Assembly (NCBI GenBank): GCA_947177925.1
Contig: CAMWWJ010000083.1
Location: 1-11,083 of the forward strand
Source: an uncultured Lachnospiraceae bacterium
GTDB taxonomy: Bacteria > Bacillota > Clostridia > Lachnospirales > Lachnospiraceae
Length of the DNA: 11,083 nucleotides
Direction: 5' to 3'
Position 1 is the first letter of the stretch; every line of letters begins with the position of its first letter. The notes below the pieces were generated by a model. It searched no databases and had not been told where the DNA came from. It saw only the letters and a list, made by a program, of their open reading frames with translations. The translations under genes and the position numbers were made by a program. Positions 1 through 6,294 of the stretch are shown here, piece after piece.

Positions 1-54
1 GAACCTTATAGTCCAAACAATAATGCGATTTACAATGCAAAATCAATTCAATAG
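1..54 (+). CDS. Possible 3' end of an upstream gene (partial)
   Basis: The first 17 codons are open from the window edge to a TAG at 52-54 and read EPYSPNNNAIYNAKSIQ. A second frame is also open to a TAG at 56-58, so the choice of frame is uncertain. No domain can be recognised in so short a piece. If real, it lies 42 bp upstream of the DUF6273 gene and in the same direction, so the two could be cotranscribed. It matters because a retroelement accessory gene or template could lie just outside the window on this side. Confidence 0.2.
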   Translation, partial: EPYSPNNNAIYNAKSIQ

Positions 55-96
55 ATAGAAAAATTATAAATTTCAAATTAAAAAACGGAGGAAAAA

Positions 97-2943
97 ATGA
101 AAGAGAAATTCAAACGTTTCATAGCGCTACTCTTAATTTTAGTAATCATCTTACCGGTTCAGGAATTAAGGGTGTTTGCGGAAACAGTAAGTGAAAATGA
201 AGTAACAGAAGAAGACAGCTATAACGAGCAGGTCACAAATCCCATTGAGCCAAAAACAGTCTCAGGAGAAGATATGGAAGAAGAAACTCTTCCGGAAGCG
301 GATGTTACCGGAAAAGAATTCTCCCATGTCGGTGTAGATGAGGAAGGAATGCCATCAGCTCCCATCCACCACTGTGCACCGGATTATACGGACTTCAGCT
401 ACGTATATTTTGGAAGCTATCCCCAGAGTGAGGTGACGGACAGTGCCATCATAGCTGCCATAGAAAATGCCATCAGCACATCTGGAACAGAATCCAATGC
501 AGATGTAGGTATAGATGTGATAGTAGACGGTATAAAATATCGTAGGATTAGCAGGAGTGACACTAATTACAGTGGATATTTTGGAAACAGTGAGTATCGC
601 TATTTTAAATGGGAAAAAATCAGATGGAAAGTGCTTCAAAATGATGGGGCTACCTTATTCGTAATGGCAGACATGGCATTGGACTGCAAAGACTATCATG
701 ATGCAGGAGGAGATATCACATGGGAAGACAGCAGTATAAGAAGCTGGCTGAATGGCAGCTTTTATCATACAGCCTTCAATAGTGGGGAGCAGGAGGCTGT
801 TGTAGAACAGACTGTAAAAAATGAAGATAATCCCGCTTATGGTACAGAAGGTGGAAATGATACGAGAGATAAGGTTTATCTGCTGTCCATAGATGAAGTG
901 ACGAAGGAAACTTACGGATTCTGTAGTGACTCTAACATTTATTCGCAGAGCCGCAGGATAAAAGCCAGTGATTATGCAAATGCCCGAGGTACACATAGGG
1001 ATGGTTATGATGGCTATTGTTGGTGGTGGCTGCGCTCCCCCGGCTGTGGTAGTTACGATGCCGCGGATGTCGACAGCTATGGGTGCGTCGGTCGGCATGG
1101 CGATACTGTCCACAGTTACAATGACGGCGTTTGCCCAGCTTTGCATATAAATCTGCAATCTGATCTCGGGTCTATATTGGATGATAGTACCGTTAGGGAA
1201 AATGCCATACAGACAGAAGGAGAAGTCCCCACCAATCCAATCCATCATTGTCCTGCAAAGGAAGGCATTATAGATTGTACGGATTGGAATTATGTATATT
1301 TTGGAAGCTATCCTCAAAGCGAGGTGACGGACAGTGCCATCATAGCTGCCATAGAAAATGCTATCAGCACATCCGGAGAAGAATCAGATGCAGATATGGG
1401 TATTGATGTATGGGCAGATGGTATCAAGTATCGCAGGATTAGTAAGAATGATACCAATGACAACGAATATTTTGATGAGGTGTCAAACAACGGTTACCGC
1501 TATTTTAAATGGGAACAAATAAAGTGGAAAGTACTGAATAATGATGGAAACACCTTATTTGTAGTAGCAGATAAGGCAATTGATTGTAAGGACTATAATG
1601 AAGAAAATATAAGCATCACATGGGAAACCAGTACCATAAGGAACTGGCTGAACAAAGGTTTTTATAATGTAGCTTTCAGTAGCAGTGAACAGAGTGCTAT
1701 CGTAAGGCAAAATGTAGTAAATAAAGATAATCCATACTATGGTACAGAAGGTGGAAACAATACGAGTGATAATGTTTATCTGCTTTCCATCAGTGAAGTG
1801 ATGGATGAAGCATATGGATTCTGTAGTGATGACAGTACTGATTCGACAAGTCGATGGGTTCAACCTAGCAACTATGCACGTGCAAGAGGAACCTATACAT
1901 ATAATAGTGGCTACACGGGTGGAAACGACAACTGCTGGTGGTGGCTGCGCTCCCCCGGCGATGGTGGTAGCAATGCCGCGCGTGTCGGCGACTATGGGTA
2001 CGTCTATCGGGATGGCAGGAGTGTCGACTATTCCGATGACGGCGTTTGCCCAGCTTTGCACATAAATCTGCAATCTGACCTCTGGTCCATAGCAGATGAT
2101 ACGGTTGAAGAAGAAAAGATTCTGACAGGCATACAGGCATCCAAGCAAAAGACCACATATGAGCAGGGCGAAAACTTAAACTTGGATGATTTGACAGTAA
2201 CAGCAGTCTATGAGGATTCTAAGCAGATACTTACCAAAGATTCCTATGTCGTAAATACATCAGGGATTGATATGGATACTCCTGGGAATTATGAGTTAGA
2301 GATATCTTATACTGAAAAAGATGTGACCAGGAAAACGATTATTACAATTACAGTAAAGGAAAAAGCTGGTGAAGGTACCCGACAGCCTGACAGCAGTATC
2401 CAAAACCAGCCGATAAAAGTTACAAAGCTGACCATAGCAGCCCCATCAAAAAAGCTGGCTGCTGGTCAAAAGGTAAAGCTGACTTTAAAGGTAGAGCCTG
2501 AAAATGCCTCAGAGAAAACTGTGGCATGGAAAACAAGCAATGAAAAATATGCCACCATAGACGAAAATGGAAAGCTTTCCCTGAAAAAAGCCGGTGCCGG
2601 AAAAACAGTTACTGTCACTGCTACCGCAAAAGACGGTAGCGGCAAAAAGGCCACCATAAAAATCAAGATCATGAAACATGCCGTAAAAAGCATAAAGCTG
2701 AAAGCCCCATCCAAAACCTTAGAGGCAGGCAAGTCTATGACAGTCAAAGCAACAGTAACCACCACAGGAAAGAGCGTAAATAAAACCCTGAAATGGCAAA
2801 GCTCCAATACCAAATATGCCACTGTCAATCAGAAAGGAAAAGTGACAGCCAAAAAAGCCGGAAAAGGAAAAACCGTGACTATTACAGCAACGTCTACAGA
2901 TGGAAGCAATAAAAAGGCAAAGGTGAAGCTAAAAATCAAATAA
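97..2943 (+). CDS. Secreted protein with two DUF6273 (putative C-type-lectin-like) domains and three Ig-like domains; candidate DGR variable protein
   Basis: The 948-residue product starts at an ATG five bases after GGAGG (87-91). Residues 1-28 form a signal peptide: basic KEKFKR, a hydrophobic core, and a likely cut after VFA (28). An acidic linker follows. Two tandem DUF6273-type domains lie at about 98-352 and 395-657. Each begins YVYFGSYPQSEVTDS and ends CWWWLRSPG...GVCPALHI. A Big_3-like Ig domain spans about 673-752, and two lysine-rich Big_2-like domains about 773-858 and 860-948. There is no LPXTG motif or C-terminal membrane anchor, so it is probably secreted or held non-covalently on the wall. 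The ends of the two DUF6273 domains differ in a way expected of DGR variable regions (see 1021-1145 and 1936-2060). A C-type-lectin-like fold and ligand or cell-surface binding are inferences from family resemblance. The gene is monocistronic or last in its operon, with a terminator at 2983-3030. Confidence 0.85.
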   Translation: MKEKFKRFIALLLILVIILPVQELRVFAETVSENEVTEEDSYNEQVTNPIEPKTVSGEDMEEETLPEADVTGKEFSHVGVDEEGMPSAPIHHCAPDYTDFSYVYFGSYPQSEVTDSAIIAAIENAISTSGTESNADVGIDVIVDGIKYRRISRSDTNYSGYFGNSEYRYFKWEKIRWKVLQNDGATLFVMADMALDCKDYHDAGGDITWEDSSIRSWLNGSFYHTAFNSGEQEAVVEQTVKNEDNPAYGTEGGNDTRDKVYLLSIDEVTKETYGFCSDSNIYSQSRRIKASDYANARGTHRDGYDGYCWWWLRSPGCGSYDAADVDSYGCVGRHGDTVHSYNDGVCPALHINLQSDLGSILDDSTVRENAIQTEGEVPTNPIHHCPAKEGIIDCTDWNYVYFGSYPQSEVTDSAIIAAIENAISTSGEESDADMGIDVWADGIKYRRISKNDTNDNEYFDEVSNNGYRYFKWEQIKWKVLNNDGNTLFVVADKAIDCKDYNEENISITWETSTIRNWLNKGFYNVAFSSSEQSAIVRQNVVNKDNPYYGTEGGNNTSDNVYLLSISEVMDEAYGFCSDDSTDSTSRWVQPSNYARARGTYTYNSGYTGGNDNCWWWLRSPGDGGSNAARVGDYGYVYRDGRSVDYSDDGVCPALHINLQSDLWSIADDTVEEEKILTGIQASKQKTTYEQGENLNLDDLTVTAVYEDSKQILTKDSYVVNTSGIDMDTPGNYELEISYTEKDVTRKTIITITVKEKAGEGTRQPDSSIQNQPIKVTKLTIAAPSKKLAAGQKVKLTLKVEPENASEKTVAWKTSNEKYATIDENGKLSLKKAGAGKTVTVTATAKDGSGKKATIKIKIMKHAVKSIKLKAPSKTLEAGKSMTVKATVTTTGKSVNKTLKWQSSNTKYATVNQKGKVTAKKAGKGKTVTITATSTDGSNKKAKVKLKIK
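391..1164 (+). repeat. DUF6273 domain unit 1 of an intragenic tandem duplication
   Basis: This stretch encodes the first DUF6273-type domain (residues about 99-356) and is homologous to 1282-2079. Near its start, 429-480 is almost identical to 1321-1372 (GAGGTGACGGACAGTGCC...). The middle has diverged with many synonymous as well as non-synonymous changes and small indels, as expected for an ageing duplication. For example, the codons for YVYFGSYPQSEV differ at four third positions with no amino-acid change. This normal divergence makes the unusual pattern at 1045-1122 stand out. Confidence 0.8.
1021..1145 (+). other. Candidate DGR variable region 1 (VR1)
   Basis: Positions 1021-1044 (TGG TGG TGG CTG then CGC TCC CCC GGC) contain no adenine and are identical to 1936-1959. 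The hypervariable core is 1045-1122, 26 codons. The 3' block 1123-1145 (GACGGCGTTTGCCCAGC then TTTGCA) is identical to 2038-2060 and is the candidate IMH (initiation of mutagenic homing) site. Aligned with VR2, 16 core codons differ and 15 of these share the third base, always T or C. Pairs such as TGT/GAT, TAC/AGC, GGT/TAT and CAC/GAC all fit mutation of AAT or AAC at its two adenines. The unchanged codons GGT, GCC, GCG, GTC, GGG, CGG and GGC lack adenine; TAT is the only exception. A short inverted repeat, TTGCA-N8-TGCAA at 1141-1158, follows the block. Confidence 0.75.
1282..2079 (+). repeat. DUF6273 domain unit 2 of an intragenic tandem duplication
   Basis: This is the second copy of the DUF6273-type domain (residues about 396-661), homologous to 391-1164. 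It has a slightly longer insert before the tryptophan-rich segment (around GTYTYNSGYTGGNDN). The HHC motif ahead of each copy (IHHCAP and IHHCPA) suggests that the linker was duplicated too. The two copies encode similar scaffolds (FKWE-IKWKVL, SIRSWLN or TIRNWLN, VYLLSI-EV, YGFCSD) with ordinary sequence divergence outside the 3' variable block. Confidence 0.8.
1936..2060 (+). other. Candidate DGR variable region 2 (VR2)
   Basis: This is the second copy of the WWWLRSPG block in the same gene, offset 915 bp (305 codons) from VR1. The flanks 1936-1959 and 2038-2060 match VR1 base for base. The core 1960-2037 differs from VR1 at 24 bases, 23 of them at codon positions one or two. The single third-base change is GAT/AGG at 1102-1104 versus 2017-2019. 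None of the 16 codon changes is synonymous. The block is visibly more GC-rich than the AT-rich gene around it. In family terms the core corresponds to the ligand-facing loop at the C-terminal end of the domain. That these residues are ligand-contacting is inference from other DGR variable proteins. Confidence 0.75.
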
Positions 2944-2982
2944 TGTTACAAGTAAAACAGCCATAGAGTAAAAATTATACAA

Positions 2983-3030
2983 AAAACAGAGCTGGTGAAA
3001 TGTTCCATGAATTCATCAGCCCTGTTTTTT
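2983..3030. terminator. Bidirectional rho-independent terminator
   Basis: The arm at 2983-2999 (AAAACAGAGCTGGTGAA) pairs with 3012-3028 (TTCATCAGCCCTGTTTT) with one mismatch and one wobble, around a 12-nt loop. A run of T follows on the plus strand and a run of A precedes, so the hairpin can end both the large secreted-protein gene (+) and the convergent toxin gene (-). Confidence 0.85.
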
Positions 3031-3062
3031 CATACATGCCTTTTAATGCAGTAATAGTTATC

Positions 3063-3326
3063 CTATTTGTCACCATAATGATTTTTGCATGAAAGAATAG
3101 TGGTATTGTTGCCAACAACCTTGTATACAATACGGTTTTTCTCATCAATGCGCCTGCTCCACCATCCAGAGAGATTCCCTAACAATGGCTCTGGATGCCC
3201 TGTCCCATCAAAAGGATTTCGCTGGATATCCTTAATGAGCTTGTTTATCTTTCTTAATGTTTTCTTGTCCTGCTCCTGCCAATCGAGATATTCCTGCCAA
3301 GCTTCATCTTCCCACAATATTCCCAT
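3063..3326 (-). CDS. yoeB: Txe/YoeB-family toxin, ribosome-dependent mRNA interferase
   Basis: The 87-residue RelE-superfamily toxin opens MGILWEDEAWQEYLDWQEQD and has the typical Txe/YoeB stretch GNLSGWWSRRIDEKNRIVYK. In E. coli YoeB, catalysis uses Glu46, Arg65, His83 and Tyr84. Glu46, Arg65, His83 and Tyr84 are present here at exactly the same numbers, so the enzyme should be active. Family members cleave mRNA in the ribosomal A site and arrest translation when the antitoxin is degraded. The gene starts three bases after the antitoxin stop. Its Shine-Dalgarno (GAGGAA) lies in the last codons of the antitoxin, so translation is probably coupled. The terminator at 2983-3030 is downstream. 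The cognate antitoxin is of RelB/DinJ type rather than the classical YefM type. Confidence 0.93.
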   Translation of the reverse strand: MGILWEDEAWQEYLDWQEQDKKTLRKINKLIKDIQRNPFDGTGHPEPLLGNLSGWWSRRIDEKNRIVYKVVGNNTTILSCKNHYGDK

Positions 3327-3329
3327 ATT

Positions 3330-3590
3330 CTATTCCTCAAGCAAAGCATGTTCTTTAGGGACGGATTTTCCGGATTCAATATCCGCAGCCCGTTTTTCCA
3401 GTACTTTTATATTAGACTCAGAATAGAATGTGTCTGCTGATATCTCAAAAGGTATTCGTCTCTCGTTTCCAACCTTGACGGCAAAAATATTGAAAGCTGT
3501 ACTAAGTGACAAGCCCATTTCTTTGCAGGCGGATTCCATTTTACGTTTCACTTCTTCGTCAATCCTAAAATTTACCATTGTCTGTGCCAT
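3330..3590 (-). CDS. RelB/DinJ-family antitoxin
   Basis: The 86-residue product begins MAQTMVNFRIDEEVKRKM. This is the ribbon-helix-helix N-terminus of RelB/DinJ antitoxins and is followed by the family signature GLSLSTAFNIF and the RIPFEIS segment. The C-terminal half (about 55-86, NIKVLEKRAADIESGKSVPK) should wrap the toxin. I chose the ATG at 3588-3590 because AAAGGAG sits about ten bases ahead of it; an upstream ATG in the same frame (3629) has no such site and would overlap the promoter. The gene is first in a two-gene operon with the YoeB-like toxin, and the pair probably autoregulates the promoter at 3618-3646. Confidence 0.9.
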   Translation of the reverse strand: MAQTMVNFRIDEEVKRKMESACKEMGLSLSTAFNIFAVKVGNERRIPFEISADTFYSESNIKVLEKRAADIESGKSVPKEHALLEE

Positions 3591-3617
3591 AAAAGCAACT
3601 CTCCTTTCTGTACATTT

Positions 3618-3646
3618 ATTGTAACACAATCAATACACAATGTAAA
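3618..3646 (-). promoter_or_regulatory. Promoter and likely operator of the toxin-antitoxin operon
   Basis: On the minus strand, a -35 box TTTACA (3641-3646) and a -10 box TACAAT (3618-3623) are separated by exactly 17 bases. The spacer carries two direct repeats ATTGTGT (3635-3641 and 3624-3630) with an 11-bp period, about one helical turn. This suits binding by a ribbon-helix-helix antitoxin that represses its own promoter. The boxes are seen directly; the operator role is inferred. Confidence 0.65.
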
Positions 3647-3997
3647 GAACCTGTTTTTTGACATAGAAAAACTCTTTAAAAATATTATCTGTTAAAAAAA
3701 CAAATTTTATCAATTTTTTATATAATCGTTCTTGAAACAAATACAAATTATATGTTAAGATGTACAAAAGCATTTATCTTCTAACTTTTCGGTGGAAAGC
3801 CGGTCTATTATCATTTCTGCAAAGTCAAAGAATATCAATGCTTTCTATTTACCAAATAACAGGAAAAATAAAAAGCAGAGAGGTTTTTTGATGGATTGCG
3901 AGAGCTTTTTGAAAGATTTCAGTTGATACAGAAAAAACTTTCCAAAATTGAAATAGCCAAAAGGTACGGAAACCTCCTGCAACAAAGGAGAAACACT
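3647..3997. other. Intergenic region between the toxin-antitoxin module and the Rpn-family gene
   Basis: This is a very AT-rich stretch. On the plus strand, TTGACA (3658-3663) with TATTAT (3683-3688) is a possible but poorly spaced promoter (19 bp), and TTGAAA near 3733 is another possible -35 box. From 3872 to the Rpn start, the Rpn frame stays open and would read KAERFFDG and then RELFERFQLIQKKLSKIEIA before the chosen start. That stretch looks peptide-like and could be a remnant of another gene. No complete gene, RNA or insertion sequence is recognisable. Confidence 0.4.
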
Positions 3998-5029
3998 ATG
4001 AAGAAAAAGGCAAAGAATATTGTAACAAACAGTAACGCAGGCAACCAAACACACGATACAGCAAACAGGGAGATAAATGCAAAAGAGCATATTCAAGAAA
4101 ATCCCATACCAGTCCTGCAGAATTATAAAGACACCGTATTTCGGATGATTTTTAAGGACCCTGGAGAGTTACTAAGCCTGTACAATGCAGTAAATGGCAC
4201 ACATTATGATAATCCGGAGGAGCTGGAAGTCACCACACTGGAAAATGCCATTTACATGAAAGCGGTAAGTCCCCGATATAAAATCGGGGAAAGTATTAAG
4301 AATGACGTTTCATGCGTGCTGGATATGTGGATGAACCTGTATGAACACCAGTCCACGGTAAATCCCAACATTCCATTAAGGGATTTATTCTACACCGCAA
4401 GGCTGTATGAAAACATAATTATCAAAAAAGATACCTATTCCAGCAAACCTATCATGTTGCCAGCCCCTAAATTCATAACCTTTTACAATGGGGTGGAAAA
4501 GCAGCCGGAGCGGCGGATTATGAAGCTGTCAGATTCCTATGAACGACAGGGAGAGATAAATCTGGAGCTGACAGTGGTACAGTTGAATATAAATTCAGGA
4601 TATAATGAAGAATTGAAGAAGAACTGTCCAATTCTTTGCCAATATATGAAATACGTAGAAAAAGTAAGGGCCTACAAGGAGATTATGCCCATAGAAAAAG
4701 CAGTAAGGAAATCAGTAGATGAGTGCATAGCAGAAGGAATTTTAAAAGATTTTCTGATAAAGCACAAAGCGGAGGCGGTACAGATGAGCATATTTGAGTA
4801 TGATGAAGAACTGCATGAAAGAACTTTGATTGAAGAAGGCATAGAACGTGGAAGGGTAGAAGGAAAAGCAGAATCCATTTTGGAGCTATTAGAGGAACTG
4901 GGAAGGATTCCGGAAGATTTAAGGCAAAGGATTCTGTCGGAAAAGAACTTGGAAATCCTAAAAAAATGGCACAAGACAGCAGCAAAAGCAGAATCTTTGG
5001 AGGCATTTCTACAATCTATGGTTCAATAG
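3998..5029 (+). CDS. Rpn/PD-(D/E)XK nuclease-family putative transposase protein
   Basis: The 343-residue protein belongs to the large Lachnospiraceae family related to Rpn (recombination-promoting nuclease, formerly YhgA-like transposase_31). The ATG at 3998 follows AAAGGAG (3984-3990) with ideal spacing; the open frame extends upstream to a TTG at 3896, but without a comparable site. The family core is NYKDTVFRMIFKD (42-54), LYNAVNG (61-67), the nuclease motif KNDVSCVLDMWMNLYEHQS (101-119) with candidate metal and catalytic residues Asp103, Asp109, Glu116 and Gln118, then FYNG (162-165). The C-terminus (about 265-343) is charged and helical, probably coiled-coil. Residues about 88-100 (KAVSPRYKIGESI) form an insert not expected between NAIYM and KND in the family; it contains a DNA hairpin (4270-4290). 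DNA nicking or recombination activity is known for E. coli Rpn; activity here is unproven and the insert lies just before the active site. Confidence 0.8.
   Translation: MKKKAKNIVTNSNAGNQTHDTANREINAKEHIQENPIPVLQNYKDTVFRMIFKDPGELLSLYNAVNGTHYDNPEELEVTTLENAIYMKAVSPRYKIGESIKNDVSCVLDMWMNLYEHQSTVNPNIPLRDLFYTARLYENIIIKKDTYSSKPIMLPAPKFITFYNGVEKQPERRIMKLSDSYERQGEINLELTVVQLNINSGYNEELKKNCPILCQYMKYVEKVRAYKEIMPIEKAVRKSVDECIAEGILKDFLIKHKAEAVQMSIFEYDEELHERTLIEEGIERGRVEGKAESILELLEELGRIPEDLRQRILSEKNLEILKKWHKTAAKAESLEAFLQSMVQ
4270..4290 (+). repeat. Perfect 8-bp palindromic hairpin inside the Rpn gene
   Basis: TCCCCGAT (4270-4277) and ATCGGGGA (4283-4290) form a perfect stem with a five-base loop (ATAAA). It sits in an in-frame segment that family members I recall do not have. 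It is flanked by imperfect 11-bp direct repeats, AAAGCGGTAAG (4259-4269) and AAAGTATTAAG (4290-4300), which match at eight positions. This would fit insertion of a very small palindromic element, but it could also be ordinary indel variation. Confidence 0.55.
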
Positions 5030-5059
5030 AAAATAAATCGCCATTTCCGCACCTCCCTA

Positions 5060-5089
5060 TTGAACTTCCCACACCAAATACAGTATAAT
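5060..5089 (+). promoter_or_regulatory. Candidate asnA promoter
   Basis: TTGAAC (5060-5065) and a perfect TATAAT (5084-5089) are separated by 18 bases. Transcription would start near 5097 and give a leader of about 80 nt before asnA. I see no T-box, riboswitch or attenuator hairpin in this leader. Confidence 0.6.
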
Positions 5090-5178
5090 ATTCCACGATC
5101 AACAAAATCTCTTTCATATTTCAACTTCACAGAGATTACATTATATGTATAGGAAAACCTTACACGGGAGGAAATAAC

Positions 5179-6189
5179 ATGAGCAAAATTACAATACCAA
5201 AGGGCTATGAATCCCCTTTGGATATTAAGGAAACAGAAGTAGCAATCAAACGGGTAAAGGACTTTTTTGAAAGGGAGCTTGCCACCCAGTTAAATTTAAA
5301 ACGTGTGTCAGCTCCATTGTTCGTAAAACCGGAATCCGGGTTAAATGACAACTTAAACGGAGTGGAAAGGCCTGTAAGCTTTGGAATCAAGGAGCAGCAG
5401 GACAAGGAAGTGGAAATCGTCCATTCTCTGGCAAAATGGAAACGTCAGGCATTAAAGCGCTACGGCTTTTCTAAAGGTGAAGGGCTGTATACAGATATGA
5501 ATGCCATCCGCAGGGATGAGGATACGGACAATATCCATTCCATATTTGTAGATCAGTGGGATTGGGAAAAAATCCTTGGAAAAGAAGAGCGAAATGTGGA
5601 TTATTTACAAGAAACGGTAAAATCTGTATATGAGGCGCTTCGTGTCACCGAAAAATACATGGCAAATAAATATAATTATATCAACTGCATTCTGCCGGAA
5701 GAAATTACCTTTGTAAAGTCACAGGAATTAGAAGACCAGTATCCAGACCTGACGCCAAGGGAAAGAGAAAATATCATTGCAAAGGAAAAGGGCGCCGTAT
5801 TTATTATGGGAATCGGCGGAGCGCTCTTATCGGGAGAAAGGCATGACGGAAGAGCTCCAGACTATGATGACTGGGCACTGAACGGAGATATTATCGTATA
5901 TTATCCGGTGCTGGATATGGCTCTTGAATTGTCTTCTATGGGAATCCGGGTAAATGAGGAATCGTTAAGAAAGCAGCTTCAAATTGCCGGATGTGAAGAA
6001 CGGGCAGAGCTTCCTTTCCAGGCCTCTTTGTTAAAAGGTGAGCTGCCGCTTACTATCGGCGGTGGTATCGGTCAGTCCAGAATTTGTATGTTCTATTTAA
6101 GGAAGGCTCATATTGGTGAGGTACAGTCTTCCATCTGGCCGGAAGAAATCTGCACACAGGCAGAAGAGGCAGGAATCCATTTGCTATAG
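5179..6189 (+). CDS. asnA: Aspartate--ammonia ligase (asparagine synthetase A)
   Basis: The 336-residue cytoplasmic enzyme makes asparagine from aspartate, ammonia and ATP, releasing AMP and pyrophosphate (EC 6.3.1.1). Its length is close to the 330 residues of E. coli AsnA. Recognisable family blocks are the N-terminal helix and LKRVSAPLFV (40-49), GLNDNLNGVERPVSF, EIVHSLAKWKR, the DMNAIRRDE segment, and the class II aminoacyl-tRNA-synthetase-like motif 3 GGGIGQSR (294-301), whose Arg301 should contact ATP. The fold is related to the catalytic core of aspartyl-tRNA synthetase. The ATG follows a GGGAGG ribosome site at about 5167-5172. It has its own promoter candidate at 5060-5089. No terminator is visible before the spmB-like gene 105 bp downstream, so read-through is likely. 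The sequence looks intact. Confidence 0.97.
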   Translation: MSKITIPKGYESPLDIKETEVAIKRVKDFFERELATQLNLKRVSAPLFVKPESGLNDNLNGVERPVSFGIKEQQDKEVEIVHSLAKWKRQALKRYGFSKGEGLYTDMNAIRRDEDTDNIHSIFVDQWDWEKILGKEERNVDYLQETVKSVYEALRVTEKYMANKYNYINCILPEEITFVKSQELEDQYPDLTPRERENIIAKEKGAVFIMGIGGALLSGERHDGRAPDYDDWALNGDIIVYYPVLDMALELSSMGIRVNEESLRKQLQIAGCEERAELPFQASLLKGELPLTIGGGIGQSRICMFYLRKAHIGEVQSSIWPEEICTQAEEAGIHLL

Positions 6190-6294
6190 TTTTCAAAAGA
6201 TGAAACAAATAGTAATAGGAACTTCTTTTCCTACATAAAATTTAGAAAGTTATTAGTACAGTTGCAGCAGTTTTTTGAAAGACGGAGGCAATCA

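Noticed and set aside
1045..1122. Ordinary positive selection as full explanation of the variable codons
   Set aside because: Selection on amino acids would not keep the third base identical in 15 of 16 changed codons while the rest of the duplicated domain has accumulated synonymous changes. It remains the main alternative to a DGR.
655..1317. Long minus-strand open frame opposite the first DUF6273 domain
   Set aside because: It is antisense to a clear secreted-protein gene, has no ribosome site or recognisable family, and a similar frame appears opposite the duplicated domain, so it follows from codon use on the other strand.
1021..2060. The repeated blocks as a CRISPR array or an insertion-sequence pair
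   Set aside because: There are only two copies 915 bp apart, both in frame inside homologous protein domains; there are no regular spacers and no transposase.
1555..2148. Long minus-strand open frame opposite the second DUF6273 domain
   Set aside because: Same reason: a shadow of the coding strand, duplicated because the domain is duplicated.
3085..3426. Plus-strand open frame opposite the toxin and antitoxin genes
   Set aside because: It is antisense to two recognisable genes, with no ribosome site and no family resemblance.
3330..3629. Longer antitoxin start at 3629
   Set aside because: It has no ribosome site, it would overlap the predicted -10 box, and the extra residues (MCYNKCTERRVAF) do not resemble the family.
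3891..3926. Eleven-codon leader peptide upstream of the Rpn gene
   Set aside because: An ATG with a weak AGAGAGG site exists, but there is no attenuator structure or conserved pattern to support it.
3896..3997. N-terminal extension of the Rpn-family protein from a TTG codon
   Set aside because: The family starts near the later ATG, which has a strong AAAGGAG site. The extension may be a remnant of something else, but I cannot identify it.
5030..5178. T-box or asparagine-responsive leader upstream of asnA
   Set aside because: I see no T-box consensus, specifier structure or terminator hairpin; only a promoter and a plain leader.
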